62,000 nucleotides of DNA from Glandiceps talaboti. Taxonomy: Eukaryota; Hemichordata; Enteropneusta; Spengelidae. The position numbers and the translations under genes are program-made. The notes beneath the pieces were generated by a model, which saw only the letters and a list, made by a program, of their open reading frames with translations, was not told the DNA's origin and did not search any database. Shown piece after piece: positions 14,703 through 35,859 of this stretch (its first letter is position 1; every line of letters begins with the position of its first letter). The stretch is taken from NCBI RefSeq assembly GCF_964340395.1, contig NC_135565.1:14419709-14481708 (forward strand). Direction: 5' to 3'.

Positions 14703-15860
14703 TGTAATTTTGTTATTACGTACACACTCTCAAATAAACACTAGTGTCATAACAGTGAACCTTTACACATTTTTGTAAAAATGATTCATTTATTTAGCAA
14801 TCTATGGCATATTTGAAATGTAAAATTTACTGAAACAGGTGGAAAGTGTGTAAACACCATCACTTGAAATTGCTACTGTAAATGCAATGGTTGAAATCTT
14901 CTTTCCATAATGAAAATGTAACATTTAGACAGTAGTCAATCCGCATGTTGCTTCCGTTAAATTTGAAGTCCTCACGAAATGCGGAGAAATGAAACCGAGT
15001 GAAGTAGGAGACTAAACTAAGTTCACACCCATGTAACTTGAATCCATATCGACCGAATTTGAAACTTTACTAGGTTATGCCGGATAATGTGATGCCCTTT
15101 ATAAGGTCCATTCTGATTAGTTAGAAAAAAATGAAACAGGTGCATCTGTTGGCTGTCTTGATAAAAAGTGATAAAGTATATGCATATGTATGTTTTCCAA
15201 TCAGTGGCAACCTTGTAATAGCTTCACGTCGCCCCGGTTACTGTAGTGTGCATTACGTAAAGTAGATGTTATGTGGGGAAATGATTTTGTCTAAGACTGT
15301 GATTTAGTTTTGTCGATGAATATGATATTCCTGGTTTCATGTACAAGTACTTGTCAGGAACAACAAACGTACATGTGCAGTCACAATATTGTTAAAAGAC
15401 GTGCCGAAATAATTGCAATTACTGCACTGGCTGTCACGTAATCTCAATCAACCGGATACAGTCCCTCCAGTTGAAGATGCTTCAAAGCTGAAAGAGAAGA
15501 TGGGTAATCATTTACTGATAAAAACACCATATCAGAAAGAGATGAAATGTGTATGTGGTGCGTCGAAACTTTCCTTTCTGCCAGAAAACGCTGCGTCTAT
15601 AATAGCACAGAGACTTAACCATGACCTTCAAAGTTTAGAGTAGAGTCCACGTCCACAAACGATAGCGATGACAGGTGTCGTCACATGTCCAGATGTATTT
15701 ACATATTAGCTTTTCAAACACCTGCCTATACAAAGGAGAGCAACCCTTATAATTGTGACCTTTCCGGTTGATGATGATGGACATGGCGGACTTTAAAGCA
15801 GGTATGTTAGCAAGCAACCGAATTCCCCTTATTCCCTTTTACTTTGAAGGTGTCATCATG
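14703..15860. other. Downstream region of the GH9 gene, no separate gene supported
   Basis: A 76-codon plus-strand frame at 15413-15643 has reasonably mixed composition but opens with TTG just after a stop and matches nothing I know, so I do not call it. The GH9 3' untranslated region should lie here on the minus strand; I found no convincing AATAAA close to its end. Confidence 0.45.
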
Positions 15861-15866
15861 TGGTGC

Positions 15867-24335
<8,469 letters not shown>

Positions 24336-24392
24336 TACACCGACCCACGTCTTAGAACCCGGCCACACGGGTTCGCGAGAACAACTTCCCAA

Positions 24393-25573
24393 GTTGAAAG
24401 GTCATCGAGGCTAGTCATGAAGCGCTAGGAATGTACGTTTATAACAAACATACACACTACCAACATTCAATATGGACGCACGTCTTTGAAGTGTACACAA
24501 TATATACTAGTAATTATATATTGGTAACATTACAGCATCACGCCCTTTATTAAGAGCATGGGAGTGTCCCGTCTTGGGGTGAAATGGGGTCATTGCTTAT
24601 TAGAACATAAGAAACTGCTTTAAACAAATTGTTATGGACTTCTTTAATTAACTTGTTTTGTATGTAGTGAGATCTCGTTTCTACGTATACAATCCTTGTA
24701 CAACAAACGGGCATGTTAAAGAGAAGTGACATTGTTAACGTTGAATACTTACTTTGTTATGTAAATCTTCAGAAAAGTAAGCGAACCCGACAGAAGGTTA
24801 CCAAGGTTCATTGAAGCATGGATGTATCAGTGAGACTAATACATCCATGGTTGAAGTGACAGATGAATGCATATGATTCATGCATAGGGTAAGAACGATC
24901 CACCCACCATAGTTAGTCGTTGAATGAAGTCGTGTGAGTCAATACACTCAACTGTATAAGAACCAGGAGTTAGACGGTGGTCGACAAACTCTGATTGTAA
25001 TATCAACGACTTGAAGTTGGCTGTTGAGACATTTTACAACTGATTTCGATTTAGTAACACAATCACCCAAGAAAGCAACAGCGTCTTTTCTTATTGTTTG
25101 AACCGCGTTAACGTAAACATTGGATCAGCGGTAAAAATCAAAGTACACAACTAGAATTTGATGATGATAAATAAATAAATACATATATATATAACTTGTC
25201 TTCAACTGTACATGGTTTCATCATAAACATTGAATTCGGCTTTTAGAAATCAGAACACTCGTGTCATTCTATTTATTAAACTAGACGAGTTTTATTTAAA
25301 CAATTTTCAATGTGGTTGATTGTTTTTGGACATGGCTGCAAATAAAAATTATTAGCCCAAGCATAATTTAGACTCCGCTTATTATAGGAATCACACACTC
25401 AGATTTGTTACAATAGTATTAACATTTTATTAACAACAACATCTAAAACTTTAGACATGGTAGTCGAACGTCAAATATGTTTGCAAAACACAGTAAACAC
25501 GAAAAATGGCGTCTGAACCTCAGCGCAGTCTCTTCGAGTATTGACAAATGAGGCATTGAACGGAACATGAAAG
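24393..25573. other. Upstream region of the GH9 gene, no gene recognised
   Basis: Should contain the GH9 promoter (minus strand). A perfect hairpin with 11-base stems (CATGGATGTAT, 24817-24827 with 24839-24849) and a nearby ATGAATGCATATGATTCATGC block are seen; their function is unknown. Confidence 0.45.
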
Positions 25574-25575
25574 TG

Positions 25576-26069
25576 TTTATTGTCTGATTAGCAATCAGTG
25601 TTTGTGTCCTTCATTGTACCGTTCTGGAGAAGCAGGTAACTGTGGTGTTGGAGGCTGTTTCCGGGGTGGACTTGCAGGTAACTGGGGAAGGTCTGTATTG
25701 CCACTTACAGCTTGGGTTTGTGAATGAGTAGCAGGTGTCTTGTACCACTGGGCAATATTTGGCGATGTATACTACAGGTACTGGTATGGATAGTACAGAT
25801 ACATAAGAGGCTGAAAATCACCGGGCTGCTGGTATATTGGTGCTGCCGAGTTTTTTTTCTAACGGTAGAGTTGTGATCGTGGTGTTCACTGCAATAGCGA
25901 CGTCGTCGTTTGCTGGTTGTGAGGTACAGTAAGTTTCAAATGCGATATCAAGCTTGAGCGCGCGGTACTTTAGATCACTATGATACAAAACCGCTAAATC
26001 AGCATGGTTATACGCGTGAAAAGTTTTAATATTCGCACGCACCAAATAGAACCCAATAGAACACGCCTG
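25576..26069 (-). pseudogene. Possible disrupted gene or last exon of unknown function
   Basis: Reading down the minus strand, a plausible acceptor (ATTCCAG) at about 26070 opens a frame with SDLKYRALKLDIAFETYC and NTTITTLPLEKK. It runs to an eight-A run at about 25851-25858. Removing one A there enters a frame reading IYQQPGDFQPLMYLYYPYQY, a TAG at 25774-25772, then a Pro/Gln-rich end (LPQLPASPPRKQPPTPQLPA) and TGA at 25597-25595. AATAAA follows 14 bases later (25581-25576). Amino-acid composition and the polyadenylation signal suggest a once-functional coding end, broken by one frameshift and one stop. Assembly error is another explanation for the frameshift. I recognise no family. It lies just after a retroelement fragment on the same strand, but nothing ties the two together. 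Confidence 0.4.
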
Positions 26070-26095
26070 GAATATTATTTAAAAAATATGCGTGA

Positions 26096-26398
26096 TTAGA
26101 CCGGAAATGACGTGAGTAATCTATTAATTCCAAGGCGTTCCAGCGTTCCAAGACGGAAAATGATTTCCTCTTCTTTCAACCTCAATACTTTCTCATCGCC
26201 AGAAACCTTACAAATTCCTGAAATAGACATATCTGATACACTGTGATCGTTGGTAATAAATTGCATAGATACGGGAGAGTTAGGATTCTTTTGTCTGGTC
26301 AGGCGGAGATATTCCAGGAAACGATCACCAAAACGACGTACAGTCGAACCTATATATAAAAAACCACATTTCTGGCATGTATGTATGTTTATACGTCA
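26096..26398 (-). mobile_element. Penelope-like retroelement fragment: GIY-YIG endonuclease end
   Basis: An open minus-strand frame of about 100 codons reads CQKCGFLYIGSTVRRFGDRF, then NDHSVSDMSISGI, and ends EEEIIFRLGTLERLGINRLL before a stop at 26098-26096. This pattern (C..CG..YIG.T.RR...R, later a Glu and I..LGTL...GIN) is the C-terminal GIY-YIG nuclease linked to reverse transcriptases of the Penelope-like type, which nicks target DNA for integration. The reverse transcriptase part is missing, so this is a truncated relic; 5' truncation is common in such elements. The nuclease segment itself carries no stop, so it may be fairly recent. Confidence 0.7.
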
Positions 26399-27120
26399 CC
26401 TGTCACCAATCTCGCATTCTGATTGGTCGAGAGCCCTGCAGATACACAGGCGTATTTTTCACCAACAGCCGTATTTTTGCTTGTTGTATCACGTGATCAC
26501 TGCACGTCCCCTTGTAAACAAATCTAGCAGACAACTAGAAATACAGCTATAACCAGCATTTCCAATGCCAAATGTGTTGTCAACCGAACACAATATCACC
26601 GTTGTATAAATTGTAACAAGTCTTTGAACTGTACTTTTCATGTTACAGGGAAAAAGCCAAAAATTCCACACAACGGCGAAAGCCTAGTGACGGCGAACTC
26701 GCGGTCGTCACGCGATCGTAAACATGAATTCCTAAATTTATGAAGGATATGAAAATTACCACCACAGAGGGTGCAGTTTTTGCTTAACTAGAACAAGAAA
26801 GCATATCACGAACATTTTTGTACATTTAATGGAATACAGTACGCAAAACAAAGACGCACTCATTTTTCAGCTGATGGTTATAAGTTTGAAAATATCGCTG
26901 AGTGATATGCAAATAGTAAACACTACGTCATACTACTGAGCAAACGCGCACTCTGATTGGATGATAAAGTTAAGGCTGCCGTGTAAACAACCGCATTGCA
27001 GTTATCGGAGTGGTGCATGATACTACGCTCAACAGTATAACGCGGAAGTGATTTTATTTTAAAATGAAACAGCATTTTTAGACATTCAAAAATGAATTCA
27101 TCGTCGCAGGTGACGTATAA
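26399..27120. other. Non-coding stretch, nothing recognised
   Basis: No supported gene. The phrase TCTGATTGG occurs at both 26417 and 26952, perhaps marking a diverged repeat. Confidence 0.45.
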
Positions 27121-27121
27121 G

Positions 27122-27263
27122 TATGTTATTTGCCAAATACTGTTCCACATCTTGCTGCTCGAGTTAATTTTTCCGGTATAACGGCTCGCCTCCGGCTCTC
27201 CGTTATTACCGGAAAAATTACCTCTCGCAGCAAGATATGGAACGGTATTTGGCAAATAACATA
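27122..27263. repeat. Palindromic fold-back element with CpG-rich centre
   Basis: Arms of about 68 bases, each starting TATGTTATTTGCCAAATAC, meet at a short GC-rich centre near 27190. About six differences separate the arms. The element sits directly against a (GTAT)n tract. The overlapping minus-strand frames are palindrome artefacts. Confidence 0.92.
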
Positions 27264-27265
27264 TA

Positions 27266-27496
27266 CATGTATGTATGTATGTATGTATGTGTGTGTGTAC
27301 GTATGTATGTGTGTGTATGTATGTGTGTGTGTGTGTGTGCGCGCGCGCGCGCGCGTGCGCGTGAGTGAGAGTGAGTGAGTGAGTGAGTGAGTGAGTGAGT
27401 GAGTGAGTGAGTGAGTGAGTGAGTGAGTGAGTGAGTGAGTGAGTGGGTGGGTGGGTGGGTGGGTGAGTGAGTGAGCGAGCGAGTGAGTGAGTGCGT
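27266..27496. repeat. Compound microsatellite (GTAT)n-(GT)n-(GC)n-(GAGT)n
   Basis: Successive GTAT, GT, GC and long GAGT/GGGT tracts. The 154-residue minus-strand frame through it is low complexity. Confidence 0.97.
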
Positions 27497-29710
27497 TAGT
27501 CTGTCTATCTGCCTTTGGATAAACATAGTTTATGACCTTCATTGGAAATCGACAGCTCACTGCCTTCCAAACTCCTTGCCACCCATTCAATATAGTTCCT
27601 TACAGCGTGTAATGTGAAACTATATACCGCAGCGTGACAATATACCACATAACACGGATAATTGGGAAAAAAAATAGGTTTTAAAAACCACGTTCACGAA
27701 GGGTTCATTGTGGTAAACACGTTTTACTCGACTTAATTGGTATAATATCCTGTTATCAACCACAAATTGAAAGAGACGGTCATGTAGAGGATTATTTCAG
27801 AATCAAAGGCCTGAATTGAAAACACTTTCATCAACTCGAGATTTTGAATAGTTGATAACATGCTATAAGTGCACGTGTGTGTTCACTTGATTTTACCTCA
27901 AAGAAAACACAATAACATTAATGTTTGTAATTATTCAAGGCATTTATAATCATCAGAATTATATTTATGATTTTAGAATTATATTATATCAACTCCACGA
28001 TCGTAGACATGGTGTTACGATCCAAAATATCGTATTTCGGAATTATGGGAATAAATTCTACTTTTCGGCATTGTAGGCCATAGGTCAGATATAGACTGGC
28101 GATGACGAATCTGGGCAAACATGATGTAACTGATATTCACATGATTGGTTAGAGAAAAGTATATAATAACTTTTATGATGGCATGATCTTAGGGTGTGAC
28201 TTGCTATTTATATAGTCGTTGTGTAAATTCCATTGTATTCGAAGTATACTTAAGAGGAGAATAAAACATCCAGAATCAGGAGAGGAGCTCAAGAGAGACG
28301 AGCTCTCGGATAGGTGATTCTGGCAAGCCGAAATATCTTCTCAGTCGTGACTAATTCCCGACTTGGACCTGAACGATCCCGTACGAGAGTATGAGAGTGT
28401 GAGTGCTAGAGTGTAACGTCTGAACTATCCATACTTATACCGTTCAACTCTACGACTCGCATCAATGGTACCTTTTACACTATTTTACGTCACGCGCATA
28501 GTATAATTTCTGTATATTGATTGACACCTACTGAGTATTTTCTTTAGCAAATATATTTACAAGGCAGCGTTGATTGACATTAAGTGTGTTAACATGTGTT
28601 GAGGCTTGACGTAGCAGGAGTGTATACAACATCATCAACTTGAAGACACCCTATAGTTAGATGGGAAAATGTCGCAAAGCCCTCATTCACGTAGCACTAG
28701 TTAACGATATTAAAAATAATGTGTAATATGTTTTGACAATTGGTGGTGTTCTATAGATAGCTTGATGCCTGCAAAGTAATCGTGACACACTATAGTGTTG
28801 TATACATGTGTTAACACACATTCAAATGCTATTCTATCAAAACGACACTGTTGGTAATCAAAAAAGCATTTAGAAATAATTTGATATGCACACCCAAACA
28901 ATGACATTGTACGTGAAAAAGGTATCCATTCATTCAACAAACACAGGCGTTTCTTCCAAATATTTTCTTTTGAGAATGGTGTCGACTATCAATAAAAAAA
29001 ACATAAATCAACACAGGGTGAGATGTACTTGAATTTTCACAGCTTGTATTCATCAAATAGTGTAAAAGGGAACATTTTAAACTAATTAGAGAAGGCAATA
29101 TTTTTACACAACAAGCAGAAACCCCTTTCAATCGTTATATTAATGTCGTATTTTACTGTGCGCATGTGCAATACTCGACTTAAACCAAATGAGGATGCAC
29201 AGAATAGCTGGTTTTAAACTTCAACGAAGTTTGCAATCATATGTATATATGTAGTTTCACCCAATCGCAAGAAAACAAAACCCTAGTTTGACCTTGTCAG
29301 TCTGGCTTATTTTATCTTCCTGCACTAGAATATATAGGTAATTTTATCATGTATTCCACTGTTGAAAGCTTGGAACATCTTGCTACATCAAGACGTGTGT
29401 TGTTGTATTGGTTTTCATCGATTAATGGATAAATACAGGGTTCGTTGACACAACGTAAACCTCCCCGTGTGAACTTGGATTCGAGTACTTAATCTTTCAA
29501 AGACATTGTAAATCAGACTACCATAGTTTCTAACTTTGTATATAAATGTACCTTACAGGAAAATGATTCAGATCAAATCTGATTTTTAGAACTAGTAGGA
29601 ACGACTGTTTCTAGGAATAAAGTTCAGACTGTGATAAATCATAATGGGCTAGCTATGATAGCGCTCTCCAGATTGAATGAACGATTTGTTACATTGATGT
29701 GTGCTGTGTC
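27497..29710. other. Non-coding stretch with weak LTR-like patch
   Basis: No gene supported. At 28010-28270 the order TGTTACG, TATATAA, AATAAA resembles a long terminal repeat, but I found no matching end, target duplication or second copy. Confidence 0.35.
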
Positions 29711-29773
29711 TGTGTATGTCTGTCTGTCTGTCTGTCTGTCTCTGTCTGTCTGTGTGTGTGTGTGTGTGTGTGT
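29711..29773. repeat. (CTGT)n/(GT)n microsatellite
   Basis: CTGT units followed by a GT tract. Confidence 0.97.
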
Positions 29774-31255
29774 TAGATTCAACTTAACTTCCATTATATA
29801 TCAGAGGAAACACACTTGGTTTTATTTAAGAATAATTTACAATCGATCAAGTCAACATCTGTAATCGCCTAGACTAACAAATCCAATATTGATTATTTAT
29901 TATAATATGACACTAATACGATGAATCCAAGGTAGCTGGTTGGGGGAGGCAGGTTAAGACGACGGCAGGAATTTCATATAGTTCTATAGTTATCTATAAA
30001 ATGAAAGCTGAAAAGGGGAAAGTAAAATCGATATGAAATCAAACACACTAGGCGCAATTTAATGCGATAGCTACTGCAGCAGTAGCCAAAACACTCTCTA
30101 CATATATTGCAGTATGTTGGATAAAGAAAACATTATGTTATAGCAGTTGTAAACACACTGTAATGATACATGGAAATAAAAGAAAATTGCTTTACTAGAG
30201 ATTTGTAATAAATACAAAAAGATATCATTCAAAAAGCTTTTTAACCGATCACGTTTGTTCGAAAAGAAAGAAAAATGCTCGTGTATCATCGGCATCTCCT
30301 CAGGTTTCTCAGTATGAACTCCTTGTATAGCTTTGAATATGATCATATAACCCAAACGATCTACACGATTCGTACACTATTCCTTCTCTATAGAGCCTTT
30401 AAGAGGAAACTACGTGCTCCTCAAACAGCGTTGTCACGGTGATGATTGTGAAGTCCTCTTATCAACATTTGTCTGTCACGATCTTGTACTATGTCGACTC
30501 ATGGCTAAAACATATAACTGTTATTATATCATGAACGTAGTTTTTAACTTCTAAAACTTCTAACCTTGAGCAACAAAACATGAACATATAATGGGCCAAT
30601 TCGGAAAGGTAATTTTCAATGATGAGTTTAATGGGGCTGCATTATTGCCATAGCAACCAATCTTGACATTGTACTAGTACATGAGCTTATAACTATTACT
30701 ACGGATTTTCACTTATATGCACAAAAATATAGCCACACACTAAAATTAACCTTTTAATATATAAGCTATCAATGAACTTTGATGTATTTACACTCACAGT
30801 GGGGTAGTGTCTCTCTCAAGGTTTTCATAACAGCAGCACAGTCAGCCTCTTTCAGTGTTTTCACTATATTGATTACAGGGGGATTATATCATAACCATGG
30901 CACTGCTATGTATAATCAACCACATGTAACAACAGTACTTTTAGTTTGTGTCAATCTTAGTTTGCCAATGGTGTGCATACTTGAGCCTAATAACAGAAAC
31001 GCGTCTTCTTATAAACAAACAGACAGATAGGCAAGCAGGCAGAACTATAATAAAACCAGATGTAAACTGAATGTCTTCCGTAAGGGCAAAGTTTTGAGAT
31101 TGTCATTCCTACAGACAATTATTGGAATACAACAGAACATATGCAATAAGTTATTTTTTCTCATTGATTGCTATTTGCTCATTGCTGTTAGTGATCTCCT
31201 GGCCAACCACAACATGTACTGTGACATTTGTTGAGAATGTAACAAAAAATAAGCG
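29774..31255. other. Non-coding stretch, nothing recognised
   Basis: AT-rich with short, featureless frames only. Confidence 0.5.
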
Positions 31256-31259
31256 CATC

Positions 31260-31925
31260 GTCGTACCACTTTAGACAACATTTCCTGACGAGAAACTATT
31301 TTTTCCTTTTTAGTGGCCTACAAAAATATGCCAATAATTTACTAAAACTAAAAGCTACATCAATAATATTTTCAGGACAAGTGCGCTTTGGTATCGCAAA
31401 TGCATGTATTAAATTATATTGTATTTAAAGTGTGCATTCTTGAGATATAGCCTAATTACCGAAAACCATTAATTATGTAAATTTCTCGTTAATATTCTTG
31501 GGATGTTTACCGAAACCTAATCAGTTCTTGTCACTACCCTACAGAACACATGCAATAAATTTCGTTTGAATTGAGCCAGTCATGTTTTAGAAAATGGTGA
31601 TAAAGTCGCACCACTTTAGACGACATTTCCTGACGAGAAACTATTTTTTTCTTTTTTGTGGCCAATCGAAAATATGCCAATAACTTATTAAAACTAAAAG
31701 CTACAGTAGTTATATTTTCAGGACAGGTACGCTTTGGTATTGAAAATGTGTGTACCAAGTTATAATGGATTTTAAGCGTGCATTCTTGAGATATAGCCTA
31801 ATTACCGAAAATCATTAATTATGTAAATTTTTACCAAAACCTAATCAAGTCTTGCCATTACCCTACGGAATACGTCTTTAAAATTTCATTTGAATTGAGC
31901 AAGCCGTTATTGAGAAAACGATGAC
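31260..31925. repeat. Tandem pair of a ~320-345-base repeat ending at a (GACA)n tract
   Basis: Unit 1 (31264-31607) and unit 2 (31608-31925) share CCACTTTAGAC, ATTTCCTGACGAGAAACTAT, AAAACTAAAAGCTAC, GCATTCTTGAGATATAGCCT and a GAATTGAGC ending. Unit 2 is followed directly by GACA and CA microsatellites. This resembles non-autonomous repeats with a microsatellite tail; no coding frame is present. Confidence 0.88.
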
Positions 31926-31966
<41 letters not shown>

Positions 31967-32001
31967 GACAGACAGACACACACACACACACACACACACA
32001 G
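31924..32001. repeat. (GACA)n/(CA)n microsatellite tail
   Basis: GACA units then CA units immediately after the tandem repeat. Confidence 0.97.
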
Positions 32002-32110
32002 ACTTCCACCCATAAATATATCTCTTCCTTACGGAAGAAAAAAGCATGGCATGAGGATAAACAATAATTGTAATCGACAAAGGAGAACATTTGTTTTGCA
32101 TTAAACTTTA

Positions 32111-32671
32111 AGCTAGGCGCACAGTAGAGGAATCAGCTGAGCAAATAATATCATTCGTCGCCAAAAAAAAACACACAGGTGAGTAAATTTCTACGTCACT
32201 GACTAGAAGACAACCGTGTCGAACTTTGGCCAAAACATCCGTAGCCATTGCTTTACTGAGCGGGAATAGTCACGAAACTATACCAAACGAGATAACTATC
32301 TCATGCTTTGACAAAATAACAGACGTCTTGTTGACTATTCCCTATGAAGCAATAGCCACGTTACCGTCGTTATTCACGTAGAAGTTACTCACCTGTATAT
32401 TAGACTGGGGCAAATATTTTGAACTGACGTCATCACCACGCATGCGCTCTTAAGATAAAGTCGTGAGCGAAATGCTCACGTTCAGGCACACACGAGGAAA
32501 AATTCACGGGGAGCCAAAATTGTCAAACGTGCGAGATATTTGTCTCACGGCCACAAACGACCAAATTCTCATTAAAAGTTGCCCGGACACGAAAGGAATT
32601 CGGTGCGAGAAAATTGCCACGAGTGAGATTTTGCTCAGCTGATTCTTCTAGCTTATAGTGTGCGCTTAGCT
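32111..32671. mobile_element. Non-autonomous TIR / fold-back DNA element, about 560 bases
   Basis: Ends are inverted: the left begins AGCTAGGCGCACA and continues with GAATCAGCTGAGCAAA; the reverse complement of the right begins AGCTAAGCGCACA and reaches the same GAATCAGCTGAGCAAA. A second inverted pair lies inside at 32177-32202 and 32377-32397 (CAGGTGAGTAA, TTCTACGT), with a longer imperfect arm around GGGAATAGTCA. No transposase frame exists. I could not define a target duplication. Confidence 0.8.
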
Positions 32672-35600
32672 GTATATACTACTTTAAATTTTGGTCACTA
32701 ATTGCATACGAATGAATAATCGTCAACGCAAAATGCTACTCTGCTGTTGTAGCTAAAGTCAATTCAAGATAATTTTGTTATGGGACCTTGGAGCCTAAAG
32801 TTCAAGACCATTACTTAAAGTATCTCCTGTCAATCTAACATGTTTACAAACTCCAACAAATGCTAGTAAACCTAACGACAATCACGGCTGACAAAAAATT
32901 TGCAGATTTATTGAGGTAATGAAACTAATAAATTCATCCATAGAAGTGATAATATTGACTACTGCAAGTACTATATCTAATTGAATGACGTGGGCAAGTA
33001 CTACAAAATTGGGCAATTTGTATCCTTAACCTTTGACCTTTCCATCACCATTCGCCTGGATTCCTTTTCACTTCTAGAAGATAGAAAATGGAAATCCAAA
33101 ACACCTTTAGGCGAAGATTTAGCCGATGTCGAGTATGAAAAATAGTGCAATGCTTTGAAATTGTCCATAGATTATGTTATACTCATTTTGCAGTGATTTT
33201 GGGCTATCTATATTGTGCAGTCTCTTCCTGTGCTCATTTTACAGTTGGTTTAATAGTAGTGATCAACAATGGGCGAGATAAGCAACTCCACACACACTTA
33301 AGTTATTAAAAAGACATTGGGTATCTCAAAATGTGTTTTCATCATTATTATATGTGAAAAATATTTTTAGGTCGCCCCCCCCCTCCAAAACCCACCAAAA
33401 TTGTTCACGTCCCCCCCCCCTCCACCATCCTCCAAATTTTCAAGCCCCTCCGCTCAATTCCTCCGACCCCCCCCCCCCCCTTCCATTATTTGTGAATGCA
33501 GCCAAACCATAATTGTGTTGTGAGAGCACTTTGTATAGGACATGTGAAAACATGTACTTTCGTTCCCTTTACTTGTTTTAACATTGGAAAGGTTCCCTAA
33601 AGAAAGGGACCGTTTTGAAATTTCCGGCAAATAACTATTTGTTTCGAGTTTAGATTGAGACAGACTTCGGGAATCGTCTTTGACGACCGTGTTATTCAAC
33701 GTAGAATGAAGGTAATTGTGTTACTGCAACACGTTTCTATAGCGTTCTAAAAGGCCAATTTAGTCCTATCACCGTAAGCATTAGGTTCTCCACACCTCTA
33801 GATCTGTTAGTAAAAAGATACAGAAGTGAATTCACACCACTGTTAATTGTATGAGCTGCAACGCGACATCGATCACCATAGTTTACATTCTTTAGTTTTT
33901 AAAACAAATACCCAATAAAACCACGACGCAAGAAATGTTATATTAGAATGCGTTCCCTTAACTTGCCACATTTCTACACATTTGGCTTATATTAAAGTCT
34001 TTGAATCTCGTTCGGTTTTTCATACATGTTTTAAGCACGCTTGCTCATATTAAGTGAAGCGTCTATGAATGAGATATACAGTCTCATCCGTGGACATGTA
34101 CGACGAGTTCAAAAAAAAGGAGAAGCTTAATTGTAAATCAAGATAAATTTTCAGACTTCATTAACAGTTTCTGCAATCTACGCCTTTGCATGACTGGGTG
34201 AACCTGTGGGGTTTCCAGCACTTTCTTATCACTTGTGGCACCACTGGGCGTGTCTTGACACCCCACTTTCTTCGTTTCATAAGCAATCCTAAACAGTTAT
34301 GTGCAGCCTTGTCATGGTGGATGATGTGCAGTATGGGAAAAAACATTGAAGCCGATGAGGTAGTCGTTTGATAAAAATGAAAGGATTTTGATTCTTTGCT
34401 TTACATTAATTCGATTCAATTTTTCTGATAGAGTAAACTCCCGGGAGGTCAGACATAACTTGGTTTGAAAAAAGTTGCATTGCCTCAAACGGCGCTATAA
34501 TCTTGAGTATAGGATAACTGCCATGGAAGGATTTGTACTCATTATTTTTTTTTTGCGTGCAAGCCGAAAAACGAACGCAATTAACGAAATTAGTTGCGGA
34601 AATACCGGAAGATATATATAGCTGCAGACCTACCGGATATACAAATTTACACTGCTGAAACATAATTTAATATTCAAAACATATAGATGATAACTTTGTG
34701 AGCACAGTATATATTTTCAAAAGGAAGTACTTTTTTTCAACCACAACCACCAATCCATTCAAATGGCATTATTCTATTAAAGATATTGATTACTATCTGC
34801 TCTGACTGATCGTATAAATGAAAAAAAAACATTATGGAAAACACAATTGTGGTGACTTCATCCTATCTATGGTACAATAAACGTAAAAGGGATTCTTCCA
34901 TCTCATTTATGAAAAAAACAATTTGCATAATTCCTGTTAATATTTGTTATCATATACATCTACAGAGCACCTATAAGCAACATCTCAACTATTTATAAGC
35001 AGGACTCATTACGCCATTGTCTTTATTCATTCGGGGACGGCAAGAATACATCAGTGAGTGAACGAATACATAAAGGTTTACTGTAATGGTATCAGCGACG
35101 TTATTGATTATATATTTACAAGAGACGATGATATTATATTTAGCTGTAGGCAATGTTTTGTCAAAGGGTTGTCAAAGGCTTATGGAAGCTAAATATTTCG
35201 CTGACATAAATGCAATCAAGTAGAAGACAATGTACATGTATACGGTCAAATAGACTGTCAACAGTCGTCTTGTCGTTTTTTGTGATTTATCTTTAATACT
35301 ATTTTTGCCGCTGAAATTAATAGAATTGAAACATGGTGTGCGTGACGTTCGATGTCGGATTAATGTGTTCGAATCGTCGTTATAGGTTATGTATGTGCAC
35401 ACAATTAGTATTTAAATAAAATATATTTCAGAAGGTTTTTTTTTTAGGAATAACACAACATATAATCCGCGTCTGAATACAGACTAACGGTCAATATGTC
35501 AAGAGAAAAACGTCTTTCCAAACACTAGTATTCAGAAACTCACAGGATACCCGGAATTACTTTCAACATATTCACTGCCACACATGTAGTTCATTGGAAA

Positions 35601-35858
35601 CACAAATACAGTAAATAGGTTTAACCAAAACATTTTGTTGTTCTGGATGCACCTAGTAAAAACTATTTGATAAGTTCATTATTAAAACACCAATATACTA
35701 TGTTTATTATCAAGGCAGTGAACAAACGCAGAAACGGTATGATTTGCATCTTCACTTGTCTATTTTCAAAGTCTCCTGCGTGAGTGACGTCATACTCAAG
35801 ATCAAGATCAATCGTTCAAAGTAGGATAAAGGAAGCCGAATTCTTTAAATTTGGGAGT
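32672..35858. other. Non-coding stretch with C-rich blocks
   Basis: No supported gene. At 33366-33482 there are four long C runs that could form a G-quadruplex on the minus strand. Short frames at 33454-33699 and 34161-34371 have mixed composition but match nothing known. Confidence 0.45.
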
Positions 35859-35859
35859 G

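Noticed and set aside
15413-15643. 76-codon plus-strand frame with mixed composition
   Set aside because: Starts with TTG right after a stop and matches no known family; a lone exon is possible but unsupported.
28010-28460. Possible solo LTR (TGTTACG, TATATAA, AATAAA)
   Set aside because: No matching CA end, no target duplication and no second copy seen.
33454-33699. Ser-rich minus-strand frame resembling a receptor tail
   Set aside because: An in-frame stop lies just upstream, the nearby acceptor gives the wrong phase, and the end runs into a G tract.
34161-34371. 61-codon frames on both strands, basic Cys-containing on minus
   Set aside because: Short, with no motif I can name and no splice context.
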